Part shown: in pieces, positions 38,682 to 48,706 of the stretch
How positions within the stretch are numbered: position 1 is the first letter of the stretch
Layout: each line of letters begins with the position of its first letter
Source: Halomonas sp. 'Soap Lake #6'
GTDB taxonomy: Bacteria; Pseudomonadota; Gammaproteobacteria; Pseudomonadales; Halomonadaceae
Assembly: GCF_003031405.1 (NCBI RefSeq)
Contig: NZ_CP020469.1
Location: forward strand, 1,488,001-1,552,000
Length of the DNA stretch: 64,000 nucleotides
Direction: 5' to 3'
Notes under the pieces: model-generated
The model's database searches: none
Told to the model about the DNA's origin: nothing
The model's input: the letters and a program-made list of their open reading frames with translations, nothing else
Translations under genes and position numbers: made by a program

Positions 38682-40397
38682 TTGGCCCACGCCCAATTGT
38701 TAATCAGTTACGGTCAAGCCTTTGTTGCCCCAGATCGGCGTCAACACCGCAGCTCTATGTCGGTACGTTTACCTGAGAACCCCCTTTTGATTGCTAAAGG
38801 TGGCTGTGCGGTCATTAGTGACTCGATCTCGCGTAATACGATAGCGAAGCAGGCGGGGGATCTAAGTGTCCGAGGTTTTTTAGCCGATTATTACTCTACC
38901 CCTGATCACTGGGATACCAAAACTTCTGCTACGCGTGTGCTGCGTGCACTAAACGGTTGGTGCTATAGCCAAAGTCAGCATGTCAAAGAGGGCAGTTTTG
39001 TCTCCTCTCTCTCGGCAATGGTGTTCCGTGGGAGAGAGGCGCATCTGTTTCATATGGGCGATACACTGGTATTTCGTCTGCGTGGGGCTGAGTTTGAGCA
39101 GTTAACCCGAGACCACGTGACAGACATTGGTGGCTATCGGTACCCCTCTCGGGCACTAGGGATGGATGGTAGTGTCGATATTGACTACACCCAGCTTGCA
39201 CTCAAGCAGGGAGATCTTTTTTTATTCACCACCCAGGGAGTCCGGGGAACGTTACTCCCTTCGGACTATGTGCGCCTGATTCGGCAAGATGCCAGTGATT
39301 TAGATGCTGCCTGTGAGCGCCTCGCCAGCGAGGCTAAGCAGCGTGCGCAGGAAAGGGGCTATGGTGGTGACCAGTTCTGTTTTCAGCTTGTGCGTATTGA
39401 TGAATTACCGGATGAGGAAAAAGATCACCCGGGATTGATTTATGGTGACTTGCCCATACCGCCGGAGCTTTCTGTAGGCGAGCGCCTTGATGGATTTGAA
39501 GTGCAGGCTGTGTTGTCGCGTAACGCACAATCAAGGGTGTACCGAGTGCGAGATGTGCACTCAGATCGTGATGTAGTAATGAAGGCACCAAGTCCTGAAC
39601 TTTCCCTGCGCAATGCCTACTTAGAACACTTTCTGCTACAGCAGTGGGTGGTAGAGCGTGTTAAATCGCCCTTTGTGGTGAAAGTCGTGGAGCCTTCGCG
39701 GCCGCGCCGCTATCTCTACTATTTAATGCAATATATTGAGGGTGAAACATTACGTCAGTGGGCGGAGCGCCACCCCCAGGCAAGCTTGATACAGCGTTTG
39801 GACATTGCTAATCAGCTTGGCAAGGCGGTACAGGCGTTGCATCACCGCGATATTATTCACCAGCAGATTACTCCCGATAATATTCTAATCGACACCCATG
39901 GCAAGCTAGTACTCGCTGATTTTAGCGCTTGTCATATGCGTGAAGTGGATGGGCATCGCAATTCAGGTGAATTGCTGCGTCAAATAGGCTTTAATGAGCA
40001 CTCGGCTCCGGAATATGCTCTGGGTGACAGTGTGGGGCGACGCAGTGATCAGTATTCGTTGGCGTCTACGGTTTACTGGTTGCTAACCGGTGCGTTGCCT
40101 TACATCTTGACGCCTAACCGCCTACGCAGCCATACCGATCTGGAAGAGCTTAGCTATCGCAGTGCGCGGACGACTAACCCAGAGATAACCCCTGAGCTGG
40201 ATGATGCGCTGCGTAGGGCGTTGGACCCGCAGCGGGCGCTGCGCTTTAGGCGGATGTCGGAGTTTCTTCACGCGTTAAGAATGCCGTTAGGGCGGCAGCC
40301 TGCTCGGGAGGAGGTTCGTCAAGAACCCCGGCGTTTCTGGCAAGGCGTGGCGGGGATATTGCTGTTATTACTTGTGCTGTCTTGGTTGTTAAGATGA
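38682..40397 (+). CDS. PP2C-like phosphatase fused to a pseudokinase
   Basis: 571 residues starting at TTG 38682 (AGGAGG five bases upstream). Residues about 1-250 are PP2C-like (ISDSIS, HMGDTLVFRLRG, GGDQFCFQL). About 265-540 is a Ser/Thr kinase fold. The ATP Lys appears in VVMKAP. However, the catalytic loop HRDxKPxN is HQQITPDN (H393-Q394-Q395) and DFG is DFS (413-415). The catalytic Asp is therefore missing. A C-terminal helix (GIFLLLLVLSW-like) anchors it in the membrane. Related proteins are called bifunctional kinase/phosphatase; this one is probably a phosphatase with a regulatory pseudokinase. Confidence 0.8.
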   Translation: MAHAQLLISYGQAFVAPDRRQHRSSMSVRLPENPLLIAKGGCAVISDSISRNTIAKQAGDLSVRGFLADYYSTPDHWDTKTSATRVLRALNGWCYSQSQHVKEGSFVSSLSAMVFRGREAHLFHMGDTLVFRLRGAEFEQLTRDHVTDIGGYRYPSRALGMDGSVDIDYTQLALKQGDLFLFTTQGVRGTLLPSDYVRLIRQDASDLDAACERLASEAKQRAQERGYGGDQFCFQLVRIDELPDEEKDHPGLIYGDLPIPPELSVGERLDGFEVQAVLSRNAQSRVYRVRDVHSDRDVVMKAPSPELSLRNAYLEHFLLQQWVVERVKSPFVVKVVEPSRPRRYLYYLMQYIEGETLRQWAERHPQASLIQRLDIANQLGKAVQALHHRDIIHQQITPDNILIDTHGKLVLADFSACHMREVDGHRNSGELLRQIGFNEHSAPEYALGDSVGRRSDQYSLASTVYWLLTGALPYILTPNRLRSHTDLEELSYRSARTTNPEITPELDDALRRALDPQRALRFRRMSEFLHALRMPLGRQPAREEVRQEPRRFWQGVAGILLLLLVLSWLLR

Positions 40398-40440
40398 GTT
40401 ATTAAGATGAATTGTTAAGGTAAAATGCTAAGATAAGTTA
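40389..40440. repeat. Four-copy 13-bp degenerate tandem repeat over the stop codon
   Basis: TTAAGATGAGTTA, TTAAGATGAATTG, TTAAGGTAAAATG and CTAAGATAAGTTA. The first unit contains the last codons and the TGA of the kinase gene, so the array probably grew from the gene end. Confidence 0.8.
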
Positions 40441-40465
40441 GCTGCGGTAAACAGTATATGGCACA

Positions 40466-40504
40466 AAAAAATGGGGTGATGCAACTGGCATCACCCCATT
40501 TTTT
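40466..40504. terminator. Strong bidirectional terminator
   Basis: A 17-bp perfect stem (ending GGGGTGATGC / GCATCACCCC) flanked by A- and T-runs, loop AACTG. Serves the kinase gene and convergent pfp. Confidence 0.88.
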
Positions 40505-40533
40505 GTATCGCTAGTATAAAGCCAAATAAGCCC

Positions 40534-41793
40534 TTACAGCGTAAATGTAGGCAGCTTTTGCTCGGCCTTGGCAAGTTTGAGTTTAGCCACTTTGGGTAGG
40601 CCATTCTCAAATGGGGGGAAATCTTCGCCTTGGATCAAGGGTGACAGGTAGTCACGGCACGCCTGAGTAATCTCAAAGCCGTTTTCGCTGATATAGTCGC
40701 GTGGCATGAATTTTTCCTGGTTGGCGATTTGCGCCAAGGGGGCGGAAATCACATCCCACTGGTAGGGCACTTGAGAGATGCGACGAATCGCCGGCATCAT
40801 TGAGTTCTTGCCCGCCAGCGCCAGGGTGACAGCTTCACGGCCAACAGCATAGGCCTGTTCTACGTCAGTTTTAGAGGCTAGATGGCGTGCCGCGCGTTGT
40901 AGGTAGTCGGCGACTGCCCAGTGGTATTTATAGCCCAGATCTTGCTTGATCATGCCCGCTAATGTTGGCGCAACGCCGCCGAGTTGACGGTGACCAAAGG
41001 CATCGGTATTTCCTGCATCGGCGAGGAAAGTACCATCTTCGTAGCGAGCGCCTTCAGATACTACGATAACGCAGTAGCCATACTTAGTGACGCTCTCTTC
41101 TACTCGCGCCATCACTGCACTACGGTTAAAGGCAATTTCCGGGAAGATAATCAGGTGGGGTGGCTCACCCGTACCTTCTCCCGCCAAGCCGCCGGCAGCT
41201 GCAATCCAGCCTGCATGGCGCCCCATCACCTCCAATACGAAGACTTTTGTGGAGGTTGCACACATTGATGCAATATCCAGCGAGGCTTCAAGGGTTGAGG
41301 TGGCGATATACTTGGCGACGCTACCAAAACCTGGGCTGTTGTCGGTGATCGGTAAATCGTTATCCACCGTTTTAGGCACGTGGATAGCGGTCAGTGGATA
41401 GCCAAGCTTTTCAGATAGCTGTGAAACTTTTAAGCAAGTGTCAGCGCTATCGCCGCCGCCATTATAAAAGAAGTAGCGAATATCATGGGCCTTGAAGACC
41501 TCGATCAAGCGCTCGTACTGCGCACGATGGGTGTCGATATCCTTTAGCTTGTAGCGGCAGGAACCAAATGCACCACCGGGTGTATGACGCAGGGCAGCAA
41601 TGGCTTCATCGCTCTCCTGATTTACATCGATGAGGTCTTCCGTTAAGGCGCCGATAATGCCGTTATGTCCGGCGTATACCTTACCAATCTGATCGGGGGC
41701 TTGCCGGCACGCTTCGATAACACCGCAGGCGCTGGCATTGATGACGGCGGTAACGCCACCGGATTGGGCGTAAAAGGCATTATGCTGAGCCAT
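40534..41793 (-). CDS. pfp: Diphosphate-type 6-phosphofructokinase
   Basis: 419 residues of the PFK-A superfamily. The loop PKTVDNDLPITDNSPGFGS carries the Lys typical of PPi-dependent enzymes, where ATP-dependent ones have PGTIDND. The phosphoryl-donor site reads NGGGDSADT. Probably interconverts fructose 6-phosphate and fructose 1,6-bisphosphate with PPi. This fits the lack of ATP-PFK reported for many halomonads, which use Entner-Doudoroff. The donor is inference. Confidence 0.8.
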   Translation of the reverse strand: MAQHNAFYAQSGGVTAVINASACGVIEACRQAPDQIGKVYAGHNGIIGALTEDLIDVNQESDEAIAALRHTPGGAFGSCRYKLKDIDTHRAQYERLIEVFKAHDIRYFFYNGGGDSADTCLKVSQLSEKLGYPLTAIHVPKTVDNDLPITDNSPGFGSVAKYIATSTLEASLDIASMCATSTKVFVLEVMGRHAGWIAAAGGLAGEGTGEPPHLIIFPEIAFNRSAVMARVEESVTKYGYCVIVVSEGARYEDGTFLADAGNTDAFGHRQLGGVAPTLAGMIKQDLGYKYHWAVADYLQRAARHLASKTDVEQAYAVGREAVTLALAGKNSMMPAIRRISQVPYQWDVISAPLAQIANQEKFMPRDYISENGFEITQACRDYLSPLIQGEDFPPFENGLPKVAKLKLAKAEQKLPTFTL

Positions 41794-41958
41794 GGAAACG
41801 TCTCATCTCCTGAAAAAGGATGTATGAAGCACGTGCTAGAGTGCTTGATTACTCAAATATTCGAGGCTTTTCATGGAAAACAGAGAAGCTCTCCATGAAA
41901 AACGTATAAAGAGAGTGGCGAAGTTTAGCGCAAAGCAGCCAGCGCTGCATCAGGTGGG

Positions 41959-42627
41959 CTAATCGCCGTCATCTAATTCCTGCTCCTGCTGGGCGAGTCG
42001 CCAGCCGCCCAAATCCTTATAACGGTTTACCATGGCGCAGAATAGCTCGGCAGTTCTCTCGGTATCGTAACGGGCAGAGTGAGCTGCTTTATTGTCGAAT
42101 TCGATACCCGCCGCGCGGCATGCCCGGGCAAGCACCGTTTGGCCGTACACAAAACCAGCCAGTGTTGCCGTATCAAAGCTGGAAAATGGATGGAAGGGAT
42201 TGCGCTTCACATTACAGCGATTGGCGGCTGCGTTTAGAAAGCCATGATCAAACGCTGCATTGTGGCCTACCAAAATAGCCCGCGAGCAGCCATGTGCCTT
42301 GATCGACTTACGAATAGGGCGAAAAATTTCCCCCAGCGCCTCTGACTCTGTCAGTGCCACCTGGCGGCGCAACGGATCGTCCAGATTAATGCCGGTAAAA
42401 TCTAGCGCAGACTGCTCAACGTTCGCCCCTTCAAAAGGATGAATATGGTAGGCATAGGTAGCATCGGGTAATAAATTACCGTCTGGGTCCATGGTGAGCG
42501 TAACGGCGGCAATCTCAAGTACGGCATCATTTTGGGCATTAAACCCACCCGTTTCTAAATCAATGACAACCGGCAGGTAACTGCGAAAACGTTGGGCCAT
42601 TAATTCGCGGGCAATTGCCTCGCTCAT
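41959..42627 (-). CDS. rnt: Ribonuclease T
   Basis: 222 residues, DEDDh exonuclease: [19 protein letters not shown] and [13 protein letters not shown] carry the four acidic residues and the His. Trims 3' ends of tRNA and other stable RNAs. Full length. Confidence 0.93.
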   Translation of the reverse strand: MSEAIARELMAQRFRSYLPVVIDLETGGFNAQNDAVLEIAAVTLTMDPDGNLLPDATYAYHIHPFEGANVEQSALDFTGINLDDPLRRQVALTESEALGEIFRPIRKSIKAHGCSRAILVGHNAAFDHGFLNAAANRCNVKRNPFHPFSSFDTATLAGFVYGQTVLARACRAAGIEFDNKAAHSARYDTERTAELFCAMVNRYKDLGGWRLAQQEQELDDGD

Positions 42628-42836
42628 GCAGCTCTCCTTAGTAAAGCGAGTAATCAGTCAGGGTATGCGGTAAGCCACCGCCATGAATGATGTGATTCTA
42701 GCAGCTTTACCCCCAAGGCGTCGTTGACGGTATTCGCTGAGCATAGAGAGCGTTATACTCACGTTTTGTGTTAACTCATAGCGTGCAGTGCGCTATGTAT
42801 ACTGGTGAACTGCTTTCCCTACACAAGGAGTAAAGA

Positions 42837-44057
<1,221 letters not shown>

Positions 44058-44109
44058 GTGCGTTAAGCGGCCAGCGAAGGCTGGCCGCTTTTATTGTAGG
44101 GGAGAACTT

Positions 44110-44430
44110 ATGCTAAAAAAGTTACTTTCAGGTCTCTTGGGTGGCGGCAGCAAGAGTGGCGCAGGAAGCAGCGCAAAGGCAGCCGAGCCAATAGAGTATA
44201 AAGAGTACTTGATTGTCTCGCAGCCTGATAACCAAAGCGGGCAATACCGAGTAAGTGGTTGGATTCGTAAGCTAGATAGTGATGGTACCGTCCAGGAGCA
44301 TCGGTTTGAGCGCTCTGACATGCTGCCCGGCCGTGAAGCCTGCGACGCGATGATGGTCACCAAAGCGCAGCGTTACATTGATGAAGTGGGTGAAACAATG
44401 TTTGCTCCCGACCCGAGGCGTAAAGCGTAA
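44110..44430 (+). CDS. HlyU family protein
   Basis: 106 residues from the ATG at 44110 (GGGGAG upstream); a longer start at 44008 would overlap argG. A glycine/serine-rich N-terminus (LLGGGSKSGAGSS) precedes the HlyU core (EYKEYLIVSQPDNQSGQYR, then GWIRKLDSDG and ERSD). HlyU family members are annotated as transcriptional activators, but the true role here is unknown. Confidence 0.75.
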   Translation: MLKKLLSGLLGGGSKSGAGSSAKAAEPIEYKEYLIVSQPDNQSGQYRVSGWIRKLDSDGTVQEHRFERSDMLPGREACDAMMVTKAQRYIDEVGETMFAPDPRRKA

Positions 44431-44546
44431 ACCTGGTAAAGTAAACCTAGCAACTGATTCTGCTAGCTTATTCTGCGAATTTAGCCCACTAGCCTAACCT
44501 AACCTAGGCTACCTACTGAGCTTAACGTCAAATTAAGGAGCGGCGA

Positions 44547-45680
44547 ATGCGTGTTGTATACCAAGCCTCGCCCTGGCGCTCCCTGATCGATATGGATGGC
44601 CAGTTGGATACGTCGGCACTAATGGCGCCACTACAGGATGTTTTCTGCAAACTATCCTCGCCGCACACCTCTCTGACAGAAGCTCATGCCTGCCAACTGC
44701 CGCTTGTCGAGGCATTGGTGCATTACGACATTCCTGCTTGGCGTATTAGTCAAATCATTAGCGACCACAATGCGTGGCTTTACCGTCAAGCGATTGCGCT
44801 ATCGCTTAATGAGATGCATGCCCAGGGATGGGGGCCTCCTCCCGTTGACTACTGCGTGGTAATGCTGGGATCTGCCGCACGCTATGAGAGTCTGCTTGGC
44901 CCCGACCAGGACAATGCACTTATTATTGACGACTATCCTGATGCTCGCCATGTTGAAATTGATGGTTACTTTCAAGCCTTAGGAGAGCGCTTTAACCAGC
45001 GCCTTGATGAAGCGGGTATTCCTTTGTGCCGTGGCCACGTGATGGCCCGCTGGCCTATGTGGCGGAAACGACTAAGTGAGTGGCGCTTGCAGCTGGAGAT
45101 CTGGAGTGCTGACCGGCGGGTAAAGCGTGTTCAGCAAACCAATATTTTGCTCGATTTTTGTCCAGTGGCCGGCAACCCTGCGCTTGCTGCGCAGTTGGCA
45201 GAAAATATTTCCTCCACACTGCCAAAGGCTTCGCTGTTTATGAGTGAAATGGCTGAGCTGCTTGATGAACTGCCGGTTGCCTTGGATCGTTTTGGGCGCA
45301 TTGCTGCGAGCCCAAGCCTGGAAGCGGCGCCTCATGGCCATGCTATTAATCTAAAGCGGCAAGGGCTATTGCCACTGATTAGTGCGGCGCGTTTACTCTG
45401 TGTGCGACATCAGCGGTGTGAAATTGGGACTCGGGAGCGCTTGATTGCGCTGAGTCACTTTACTGATGAGTTGGCCGTCGCTCAATCTGAGCTGCTATTA
45501 GCCGCATTTGAGCGTCTTCAACAATGCTTGTTGGATCAGCAGCGTTATAACAAAGCATGTGGTCAAGCTGCTGATGGCTGGATAGATCTTCGCCGTTTGC
45601 GCGAGGATCAAAAGCTACTCTTGAAGTTTGATCTTCAGCAGATTAGAACGTTTGTTCAGCGCGTAAAAAGTCAACATTAA
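44547..45680 (+). CDS. DUF294 nucleotidyltransferase-like protein
   Basis: 377 residues. The nucleotidyltransferase motif is GSAARYESLLGPDQDNALI, followed by a helical DUF294_C region (from about 240). No CBS or cNMP domain, which many relatives have. Such genes often accompany DnaQ-like exonucleases and SSF-kinases in acetate loci (family knowledge). Here it converges on that operon, 36 bp apart. ATG 44547 follows AAGGAG. Confidence 0.77.
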   Translation: MRVVYQASPWRSLIDMDGQLDTSALMAPLQDVFCKLSSPHTSLTEAHACQLPLVEALVHYDIPAWRISQIISDHNAWLYRQAIALSLNEMHAQGWGPPPVDYCVVMLGSAARYESLLGPDQDNALIIDDYPDARHVEIDGYFQALGERFNQRLDEAGIPLCRGHVMARWPMWRKRLSEWRLQLEIWSADRRVKRVQQTNILLDFCPVAGNPALAAQLAENISSTLPKASLFMSEMAELLDELPVALDRFGRIAASPSLEAAPHGHAINLKRQGLLPLISAARLLCVRHQRCEIGTRERLIALSHFTDELAVAQSELLLAAFERLQQCLLDQQRYNKACGQAADGWIDLRRLREDQKLLLKFDLQQIRTFVQRVKSQH

Positions 45681-45716
45681 CCAGTCTGTTAGCCATCTGG
45701 CCCAATAGGGTTGCTG

Positions 45717-48494
45717 TTAGGCTGAGCTGTCATCTTTAATCAAGTGGCTATCTTTACCACTACTGTCATCCGGTGCTGCGGGCAATTCCAGCGTTAAGCA
45801 GGCACCACCTAAATGCTTGGCATCTTCAACCCAGAGTCGCCCGCCAAGGTGGGCAATGATGCCTCGGCTAATGGGCAAGCCTAAACCACTGCCTTTGGGC
45901 CTTCCCTGAGGAATGTCGCCGTCTTGTTGTATTTGGTGAAATTTCTCAAATACACGCTCTCGCTCTTCGATGCCAATGCCCGGCCCGTTATCCTCGACAC
46001 TTAAGCGGAAATGGCGACGGTGGCGATAGAGCGCTAAGCGCACCTTTGGCTGCTGGCGGTCAGCAAATTTACCTGCATTATCGAGTAGATTAATAATGAC
46101 TTGCTCTAATCGGTCGTGGTCGCCAATTACCATGGCGGGGTCGGCTTCTATGGTGACTTCTAAAGCAATGCCATGCTCCTCATGCAGATGGGCAATAGCG
46201 TTGATGCTGTGGCGGGCCAACGTTGCCAGATCAAGGGGCTTTGGGTTAAGTGTTAAGCGACCGCTTTCAAGGCGGGCCAGATCGAGGATTTCTTCGATTA
46301 AGCGGGATAGCCGCTGACTTTCATGCACGATGACGCCGAGAAAGTGCTTGCGTTTTTCATCGGGAAGTTGGCCGCTATCACGTAGGATTTCGGCAAAGGC
46401 GCGGATGGAGGTCAGTGGGGTGCGCAGTTCATGACTGACCATGGCCACAAATTCATCTTTCAGCCGGTCCAGTTCGCGTAGTCGCTCATTAGCACTGCGC
46501 AGCTCTTCTCCAATTTGAGCCAACTCCTGAGACTTTTGCTCTAGGCGACGGTTGTACTCAATGGTCTGGGAGGTGGTGTCTAGAATGCTCAGAATGGCTT
46601 CTATATCCAGCGCTTCACCGCGTACCACCGAGTTAATCAGTACCCGTGCCGATGCGCTGCCTAATGCTCCCGCAAGTGCCTGCTCAGACCGTGTTATTAA
46701 CTCGGGCGGGGCGGTTTCATCAGGCACAAAAGTGTGTTTGTTGCCGTTGTGGCGAAATACGCGTTGGGTGGTTTGTACTCCCAAGTAGCGAATAAGCAAC
46801 TCTTTTAGTGCCCCTTGGGTGGTTTGCCCACGCCACAGAGAGGTGGTTTGCAAATTAGGATGCATCGCCTCGGTGAACAGTGCTGCTTGAGTCTGTTCAA
46901 GAGGTGATGGGCGTGTAAACAGGGAAACACCGACTAGTAGCCCGATGTTGGCGAGCATACTCCATAGCAGGGAATGGCTATAAATATCCCAATTTTCTAG
47001 TCCGAACAGCCCGTAGGGCATGAGCCAGGCAATGCCCCACGGCCCTTCGGTCAGCAGGGTGGCGCTAAGCCAGCCTGATTGGGCAAAGCCAGGTAGTAAG
47101 AGTGTGTAGCACCAGACTAGAAAGCCAGCAATTAAGCCTAGAGTAGCCCCTTGGCGAGTAGCGCCACGCCAGTAAAGGCCAATCAGTAGTGCAGGGGCAA
47201 ATTGTGCGGCGCCAGCAAAAGAGACAAGGCCAATAGTCACTAGGCTATAGGAATCTCCGATTAGCGCATGATAGAGGTAGCCAAGCAGCAGGATTAACAC
47301 GATTGCGATGCGTCGGATGCCTAGCAGCCAACCGGCAAGCTCGCCTTTGGTGCTTAGGTGGAGGCGCTTCGAGCGAAGTAACAGCGGCATGACTAACTGA
47401 TTGCTCACCATCGTAGAGAGCGCAATAGTCTCAACAATCACCATCCCTGTGGCGGCGGAAAGCCCACCAATGAATACCAATAACGGCAAACCCTCTAACC
47501 CGGCCGAGAGCGGGAGGGTAAGCACGAAGCTGTCAGGATCGCCTGCGCTTACACCTAACAGTAAACCTGCTAGAGCGATAGGAATGACGAACAGGTTAAT
47601 CAGTAGCATATAGAGGGGGAACAGCCAGCTTGCTCGGGTTAAATGCTGCTCATCAACATTTTCTACCACCAACACCTGGAACTGCCTAGGTAGCGTTAAA
47701 AACGCAAGGAATGCGAGGGCCAGCATGCCAACCCAGCCGGTTGCTCCGCCAGGTACGCTATCCAAACTCATGCTATTCATCAAGGCTGGGGTCGCTGCCA
47801 CTTCGGCGAATAGCGCTGCTGGCCCTTCAAACATGACGAAAACCACAAATATTCCAACGGCCATAAAAGCCACCAGCTTCACCAGTGACTCTAGGGCGAT
47901 AGCGGCCACCATGCCTTCGTGGCGCTCGCTGGCATCAAGGTGACGGGTACCAAATAGAATGATAAAAACCGCTAATACCAGTGCGATCCAGAGGGATTTA
48001 TCCATCCAAAAACGCTCATCGATCAGGGTGGTGTCTGCAGTATGGGGGTAGTTAATAAGCACCGCATGGCTAACGGTGATGGCTTTTAACTGCAAGGCAA
48101 TATAAGGCGTAATACTAATAAGTGCCATGAGCGCTACAAGCGCGCCTAGGGTGGTATTTTTACCGTAGCGGGCGCTAATAAAGTCGGCAATGGAGGTTAT
48201 TCGTTGCCGTGCGGCAATACGCACCATTTTACGAATCACCGAGGGGGCCAATAGCATCGCGAGCGTAGGGCCAAGGTAGATAAGTAAAAAACTGGGGCCA
48301 TGTTCAGCCGCTCGGCCTACGCTGCCATAGAACGTCCAGGCTGTGCAGTAAACGGCAATGGAAAGCGCATAAACGGTTGGCGAGCCAATCAGTGAGCGGC
48401 CCTGCTCGGCTCGCCGGTCACCCCAAGCGGCAACCACGAAGAGCAGGGCTAAATAGCCAAAAGCGGTACCGAGAATAATGGGGTCTGTGCGCAT
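45717..48494 (-). CDS. SSF-transporter histidine kinase (CbrA/CrbS-like)
   Basis: 925 residues. Residues about 1-500 form a sodium:solute symporter (SLC5) domain with about 13 helices. A linker and coiled coil (about 600-670) lead to a HisKA domain with His688 in MVSHELRTPLTSIRAF. The HATPase follows with N-box IINLLDNAGKFA, G1 EDNGPGIG and G2 GSGLGLPIS. No receiver domain. Probably senses or transports a substrate (amino acid, acetate or other small acid) and phosphorylates the regulator at 50763-51137. The last gene of a four-gene overlapping operon. Confidence 0.87.
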   Translation of the reverse strand: MRTDPIILGTAFGYLALLFVVAAWGDRRAEQGRSLIGSPTVYALSIAVYCTAWTFYGSVGRAAEHGPSFLLIYLGPTLAMLLAPSVIRKMVRIAARQRITSIADFISARYGKNTTLGALVALMALISITPYIALQLKAITVSHAVLINYPHTADTTLIDERFWMDKSLWIALVLAVFIILFGTRHLDASERHEGMVAAIALESLVKLVAFMAVGIFVVFVMFEGPAALFAEVAATPALMNSMSLDSVPGGATGWVGMLALAFLAFLTLPRQFQVLVVENVDEQHLTRASWLFPLYMLLINLFVIPIALAGLLLGVSAGDPDSFVLTLPLSAGLEGLPLLVFIGGLSAATGMVIVETIALSTMVSNQLVMPLLLRSKRLHLSTKGELAGWLLGIRRIAIVLILLLGYLYHALIGDSYSLVTIGLVSFAGAAQFAPALLIGLYWRGATRQGATLGLIAGFLVWCYTLLLPGFAQSGWLSATLLTEGPWGIAWLMPYGLFGLENWDIYSHSLLWSMLANIGLLVGVSLFTRPSPLEQTQAALFTEAMHPNLQTTSLWRGQTTQGALKELLIRYLGVQTTQRVFRHNGNKHTFVPDETAPPELITRSEQALAGALGSASARVLINSVVRGEALDIEAILSILDTTSQTIEYNRRLEQKSQELAQIGEELRSANERLRELDRLKDEFVAMVSHELRTPLTSIRAFAEILRDSGQLPDEKRKHFLGVIVHESQRLSRLIEEILDLARLESGRLTLNPKPLDLATLARHSINAIAHLHEEHGIALEVTIEADPAMVIGDHDRLEQVIINLLDNAGKFADRQQPKVRLALYRHRRHFRLSVEDNGPGIGIEERERVFEKFHQIQQDGDIPQGRPKGSGLGLPISRGIIAHLGGRLWVEDAKHLGGACLTLELPAAPDDSSGKDSHLIKDDSSA

Positions 48495-48496
48495 GA

Positions 48497-48706
48497 TTAG
48501 CGTCCCGCGCGATGTTCCATTAGCCAGGCGGTTAACCCAATGACCACTGCCCAGGCGATAAACAGATAAAGTGGCAGCCAGCCCACGCTAAGCGAGGGCA
48601 AACGGTCTACCACAATAATCAGTGGTGGACAGAACAGCAGTAGGGTAACGGCCACTAAGGCTATTAAGCGTTCTGCTTTACGCGACTGCGCGCCTGAAGG
48701 TTTCAT
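48497..48706 (-). CDS. Small two-helix membrane protein
   Basis: 69 residues with two hydrophobic helices (LIALVAVTLLLFCPPLIIVV and WLPLYLFIAWAVVIGLTAWL). It overlaps the exonuclease stop by four bases and ends two bases before the histidine kinase. It resembles in size the small subunits that accompany SSF symporters. May be a partner of the kinase's transporter domain (inference). Confidence 0.7.
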   Translation of the reverse strand: MKPSGAQSRKAERLIALVAVTLLLFCPPLIIVVDRLPSLSVGWLPLYLFIAWAVVIGLTAWLMEHRAGR

